DNA from: Azophilus sp965221755 | GTDB lineage: Bacteria > Pseudomonadota > Gammaproteobacteria > Pseudomonadales > Azotimanducaceae | Reading direction: 5' to 3' | DNA length: 64,000 nucleotides | Assembly (NCBI GenBank): GCA_965221755.1 | Contig: OZ244921.1 | Coordinates: 3,224,001 to 3,288,000 of the forward strand | In this document: in pieces, positions 60,541 to 64,000 of the stretch | Numbering within the stretch: position 1 is the first letter of the stretch | How the letters are laid out: every line of letters starts with the position of its first letter | Program-made: the position numbers and the translations under genes | Notes under the pieces: model-generated | What the model saw: the letters and a program-made list of their open reading frames with translations, nothing else | The model's database searches: none | What the model was told of the DNA's origin: nothing

Positions 60541-61629
60541 CTAGAGGAGTTCCGTTGCGTCCAAGGTCAGCCCGAACCCGCGCACGCCGACGAAGCCCAC
60601 TTCGCGGCCTGCGATCAGGCGAATGCGCGTCAGGCCCAGATCGCGCAAAATCTGCGCGCCGACGCCGATCTCCAGCCACTGGGCCTTGCGCTCCTGCTCC
60701 CGGGACTGATCCTCCAGCTTCTCCAAGGGCACGCCCACAAAGCCGGTGCGCAGGTAGATGAATACGCCCTGCCCCAAGGTCTGGATGCGATCCAGGGACG
60801 CATCGAGGAGATTCAGGTCGTGGTCGGTCTGCGGCCCGAGCACGTCATCGATCAGCTTTTCACGATGTATGCGCACGGGCACCGACGCATCGCCGCGCAC
60901 GTCGCCGAACACCAGCGCCAGATGCTCGGCATCCTCGAACTTGGTCTTGTAGGCCAACGCCCGGGCCGGGCCGATGCGGGTCTTGACCTGGAACTCCCGG
61001 GTGCGCTCCACCAGCCGCTCCCGGGTTTGCCGGTAGGCGATGAGGTCGGCAATGGTGATGATCTTCAAATGGTGGCGGGCGGCGAACTCGAACAGTTGCG
61101 GCAGCCGCTGCACCGTGCCGTCGTCATTGACCAGTTCCGCCAGCAGGCCCACCGGCGGCAAGTCGGCCAGCTCCGCCAAGTCAACGCCCGCCTCCGTATG
61201 CCCGGAACGCACCAGCACGCCGCCGCGACGCGCCACCAGCGGGAAGATGTGGCCGGGACGCACGAAGTCCTCGCCGGCCACGTTGCTGCTGGTGAGGGCC
61301 TGCACCGTAGCCGCCCGCTCCTCGGCGGAAATGCCGGTGGTGAGGCCCTGCCTGTAGTCTATGGAGACGGTGAACGCCGTGCTCATGGGCGCATCGTTGC
61401 GCGCCACCATGGGGTCCAGGCGCAAGCGGTTCGCCAGGCTCTCGCGAATCGGCGCGCAAAGGATGCCGCTGGTGTGGCGGACCATGAAGGCCACCCGTTC
61501 GGGCGTCGCCTTGCTGGCGGCCATGATGAGATCGCCTTCGTTCTCCCGGTCGTCATCGTCAACCACCACCACCATCTCGCCCGCCGTGATGGCTTGGAGC
61601 GCGTCTTCAACGGAATCGAACTGGGACAT
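60541..61629 (-). CDS. ribB: 3,4-dihydroxy-2-butanone-4-phosphate synthase with degenerate GTP cyclohydrolase II-like domain
   Basis: 362 residues. Residues 1-205 keep all RibB motifs: VVVDDDDRENEGDLIMAA, HTSGILCAPI, ISAEERAATVQALTSS and GHTEAGVDLAELA. The C-terminal half follows the RibA fold but lacks its catalytic set: the three zinc cysteines of the HSECLTGD...RCDCG motif are replaced (IHREKLIDDVLGPQTDHD) and HRQEGRNIG is LRTGFVGVPL. So only the RibB reaction (ribulose-5-phosphate to dihydroxybutanone phosphate) is expected. RibB with an inactive RibA-like tail is known from other proteobacteria. Confidence 0.92.
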   Translation of the reverse strand: MSQFDSVEDALQAITAGEMVVVVDDDDRENEGDLIMAASKATPERVAFMVRHTSGILCAPIRESLANRLRLDPMVARNDAPMSTAFTVSIDYRQGLTTGISAEERAATVQALTSSNVAGEDFVRPGHIFPLVARRGGVLVRSGHTEAGVDLAELADLPPVGLLAELVNDDGTVQRLPQLFEFAARHHLKIITIADLIAYRQTRERLVERTREFQVKTRIGPARALAYKTKFEDAEHLALVFGDVRGDASVPVRIHREKLIDDVLGPQTDHDLNLLDASLDRIQTLGQGVFIYLRTGFVGVPLEKLEDQSREQERKAQWLEIGVGAQILRDLGLTRIRLIAGREVGFVGVRGFGLTLDATELL

Positions 61630-61900
61630 GGGCGTAGTTTACTTGATATGAGGCAGGAAACTCAGGCCCGCAAGGCGGCCGTTCCTTCGCTGCGGCTGTT
61701 GGCGCTCAGGGTGCTGGCGACCGATCAGCCGGCCGGGAGCGGGCATCGGCTGCAAACGGGTTCGCAGTGACGCGCAGGCCTGACCCGCGCAACCGGCGCG
61801 AAGCCGGCCTTTGCGGCGCTCGGCATCGCGACGCCGCCGGACGGGGAGCCCCCCACGAAGGTCAGCTGCCGAGAGCGCGGAACGCGCCGCGATGGGGCGG
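61630..61900. other. Intergenic region between ribB and the peptidase gene
   Basis: 271 bp. A 40-codon plus-strand frame from ATG 61648 has no recognised relatives and is probably chance. Near 61770-61830 are fragments of the dispersed repeat (CCTGACCCGCGCAACCGGCG and a GGCGCGAAGCCGGCC hairpin). No gene is supported. Confidence 0.4.
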
Positions 61901-64000
61901 TCAACGCCAGCGGGCTGCGCTTCGCCCACTGGCGCCAAGCGCGCCCGCAGATGCCGGATTGCCGTCCGAATCGAGCGGCACAACCTCGCCAATCCCCAGT
62001 TCCCTGATGTCCGCCTCAATGCGGCTTCGATCTCCCACAACCATCCATATCAGGCCGTCAGGGCGCATCACATCGACGGCGGCCTGTCGTATCTCCGCTT
62101 CGCTCAGGCCACGAACCGCATCCGTGTAGGTGCGCCAATAGTCCTCCGGCAACCCAAACCGCACGATCTCGGAAAGCGAGTCCACCACGGCCGAAGCAGT
62201 CTCCCAACGGCCCGGCAGCGACAGCGTGCGCCGATCCTTGACTTTGGCGATCTCATCCCTCTCCGGTGGCCGCGCCCCGCGCATCGCCTCGATCTCGCGC
62301 TTCAACTCGGCCATTGCCGCACTGGTCCTGTCGGTCTGCACCGGCGCGATCGCCATGAACGGCCGCTGCCCCCGGGCGGCCAGGATCTGCGTGCGGGCAC
62401 CGTAGGACCAGCCCTTGTCCTCGCGCAAGTTCATGTTGACGCGGGCGGTGAAGTCGCCGCCGAGCACCTGGTTCATGGCCCTGATGGCCAGGTCCGCCTC
62501 GTGGTTGCGCGGCGGGGCGAGGTGGCCGGCGATGATGACGGATTGCTCGGAATCCGGGCGGTCCACCAAGTAAACGACCGACTCGTCGCGGGCAGCGACG
62601 GCGGCGAGGCGCTTGCTCGGCACCTCGCCCGGCGTCCAGGCCGAGAACCGCTGCGCGAGCAGCGGTTCGATCTCCTCGCGCGTCACGGCGCCCACGACGA
62701 TGAGCGTGGCGTTGCCCGGTTTGAACCAAGCATCGTGGAAGGCCGCCAGAGCCGACGGCTTAAGGGCCGCCACCGAAGCCTCATCGCCGGAGCCGGTGAA
62801 CGGCTGGCCGTAGGCATGCCCCTCCCCGTAGAGAATGCGCGGGAACAGGCGCAGGGCCAGGGTGCGGGGCCGCACCTTTTCCTGCTTGATGCCAGCCAGC
62901 TGCAGTTGCTGGAGGCGTTCGAAGTCGGCGGCGGGAAACGACGGGGAGAGGATGATGTCGGCATAGAGATCGAGCGACTCGGCCAGATTCTCCTTGAGGG
63001 CGGAGAGGCTGACATATGAGGTGTCCAAGTCGGCGCCGGCACTGAGCCGGGCGCCCAAGCGCTGCGCTTCCTCGCTGATGTCAAGGGCGCTGCGGGTCGC
63101 GGTGCCCTCGTCCAACATGGCGAGCGCCAAGTTGGCAGTGCCCGGCACGGCGAACTGGTCCGCCGCAAAGCCGGCATCGATCAGCAGATTCATCTCCACC
63201 ACCGGGATCGCGCGCCGCTCGGCGAGCAGCACCTGCAGGCCGTTGCCGAGCGCAAAACGCTCGAAGGAATCGAAACGGGCCTCGGGCGGCGCGCCCGTAT
63301 CCGGCAAGCGGGAGCGGTCGGCGCGGGCCTCGGTGACGGCTGTGGGAGGGAACGGCGCCACTTCCAGATTGACTTGCCCACCGGTCATCCAACGCTGCGC
63401 CGCCGCTTGCAGTTCGGCGGCCGTCACGGCGCTCCAGCGGGCCAGCGTGGTTTCGTGGAACGCCGGGTCGCCCATGTAGGTTTCGTTGCGCGCCAGCTGG
63501 TCGCTTTTGCCGCCAAAGCCGCCGACCCGTTCAATGCCGCGAATGAAGGCGGCGCGGCGGCTGGTCACCACGCGCTCCAATTCCTGCTGAGTGGGCCCAT
63601 CGGCGACCAAGGCGGCAATCTCCGCTTCAATGGCGGCATCGAGCTCAGCCAGATCATGCCCCGGCAGAGCGGTGGCGATGATGCCGAACAGGCCGGCGAT
63701 CTCCATGGGAAAGGCGAACGCGCTCACGTCGGAGGCGATGCGCTCATCGTAAACCAAGCGCTTGTAGAGCCGCGACGTCTTGCCTTCGCTCAACACGCCC
63801 GCCACCAGATCCAAGCGGTTGGCCTCAAGGGTACCGTAGCCGGGCATGGCCCACGCCTTGTAGAGACGCGCTTGCGGCACCCGGTCCTGCATCGTCACCC
63901 GGCGCTTGCCCTGCGCCTTCGGCACCCAAGCCGCCTGGCGCTGCAGCGGCGGGCCGGCGGCAATGTGGCCGAAGTAGTGCTCGACCCGGGCCTTGGCGGC
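61901..64000 (-). CDS. M16-family metallopeptidase (partial, N-terminus beyond the window)
   Basis: About 700 codons are visible and the frame is still open at 64000. Two M16 domains: the end of the first (YKAWAMPGYGTLEANRLDLV, SEGKTSRLYKRLV, FPMEIAGLFGIIA) and a complete second (NGLQVLLAERRAIPVVEMNL, LALAMLDEGTATRSALDISE, QPFTGSGDEASVAALK). The zinc HxxEH motif would be in the part outside the window; the second domain has AMLDEGT at that place and is non-catalytic, as usual for two-domain pitrilysins. A signal peptide is likely but not visible. The C-terminus ends SGRSAARWR. Confidence 0.9.
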   Translation of the reverse strand, partial: AAKARVEHYFGHIAAGPPLQRQAAWVPKAQGKRRVTMQDRVPQARLYKAWAMPGYGTLEANRLDLVAGVLSEGKTSRLYKRLVYDERIASDVSAFAFPMEIAGLFGIIATALPGHDLAELDAAIEAEIAALVADGPTQQELERVVTSRRAAFIRGIERVGGFGGKSDQLARNETYMGDPAFHETTLARWSAVTAAELQAAAQRWMTGGQVNLEVAPFPPTAVTEARADRSRLPDTGAPPEARFDSFERFALGNGLQVLLAERRAIPVVEMNLLIDAGFAADQFAVPGTANLALAMLDEGTATRSALDISEEAQRLGARLSAGADLDTSYVSLSALKENLAESLDLYADIILSPSFPAADFERLQQLQLAGIKQEKVRPRTLALRLFPRILYGEGHAYGQPFTGSGDEASVAALKPSALAAFHDAWFKPGNATLIVVGAVTREEIEPLLAQRFSAWTPGEVPSKRLAAVAARDESVVYLVDRPDSEQSVIIAGHLAPPRNHEADLAIRAMNQVLGGDFTARVNMNLREDKGWSYGARTQILAARGQRPFMAIAPVQTDRTSAAMAELKREIEAMRGARPPERDEIAKVKDRRTLSLPGRWETASAVVDSLSEIVRFGLPEDYWRTYTDAVRGLSEAEIRQAAVDVMRPDGLIWMVVGDRSRIEADIRELGIGEVVPLDSDGNPASAGALGASGRSAARWR

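Noticed and set aside
61648..61770. 40-codon ORF upstream of ribB
   Set aside because: No recognisable family, no ribosome-binding site, overlaps repeat-like DNA.

Overview
The window is GC-rich (well over 60% by eye) and reads as chromosome of a Gram-negative, probably gammaproteobacterial, organism. Markers are a type II secretion cluster end (gspK-L-M), LPS genes (gmhB, lptA-like, lptF, lptG), the uvrY/gacA, uvrC and pgsA set, hemF, and the PdsR/PdsS pair of the 'proteobacterial dedicated sortase system'. The style (many TTG starts, many acyl-CoA and detoxification enzymes, dispersed palindromes, IS fragments) fits an uncultured marine or host-associated lineage; that last step is inference. 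No rRNA, tRNA or CRISPR array was seen.

Layout. 1-3.3 kb: gspK end, gspL, gspM, gmhB, rmlA. 3.4-9.5 kb: acyl-CoA dehydrogenase with an internal 21-bp tandem repeat, MFS transporter behind a triplicated translation-start region, NYN-domain protein, hemF, BON lipoprotein, SMP-30 lactonase. 9.5-10.1 kb: gene graveyard. 10.2-13.8 kb: exbD, nucleoside transporter, SIR2 deacylase, NadR-like kinase, small membrane protein. 13.9-18.5 kb: Lrp regulator, PdsR/PdsS, MBL hydrolase. 18.6-22 kb: a pseudokinase/MORN operon. 22-31.3 kb: TauE, pyruvate kinase, an AAA ATPase with an AT-rich palindromic promoter, enoyl-CoA hydratase, HpcH aldolase, secreted methyltransferase-like protein, nitroreductase, decayed flavin oxidoreductase, HTH protein, PiT-like permease, coiled-coil protein. 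31.5-43.4 kb: uvrY-uvrC-pgsA on the minus strand, split by an ~8.7-kb islet. 43.5-52.6 kb: glutaryl-CoA dehydrogenase, xthA, divergent lptA-like and lptFG, metallophosphoesterase, and a three-gene membrane lipid/glycan operon. 52.9-64 kb: cysE, DsbA-like protein, membrane protein, AAA/PD-(D/E)XK protein, zinc alcohol dehydrogenase, truncated LLM oxidoreductase, pdxA, ribB with a degenerate ribA-like domain, M16 peptidase.

The most interesting object is the islet at about 34.03-42.71 kb between uvrY and uvrC. Its ends are 31-bp inverted repeats (30/31 identical) flanked by a 9-bp direct repeat that could be a target duplication. It carries a ~1,900-residue secreted Calx-beta/FN3 repeat protein. 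The start codon and signal peptide of that gene are joined through a run of 16 C residues. In this sequence the run puts the start out of frame; 14 or 17 C would join start, signal peptide and body. This is the architecture of a phase-variable surface protein, caught in the OFF state unless the homopolymer was miscounted. The rest of the islet is debris: an inverted duplication of an unknown domain, IS481-like and IS1595-like transposase fragments, and a truncated PLP enzyme.

A second theme is a dispersed composite palindromic repeat (at least eleven copies or part-copies here, both orientations) that sits in intergenic regions and at the edges of broken genes.
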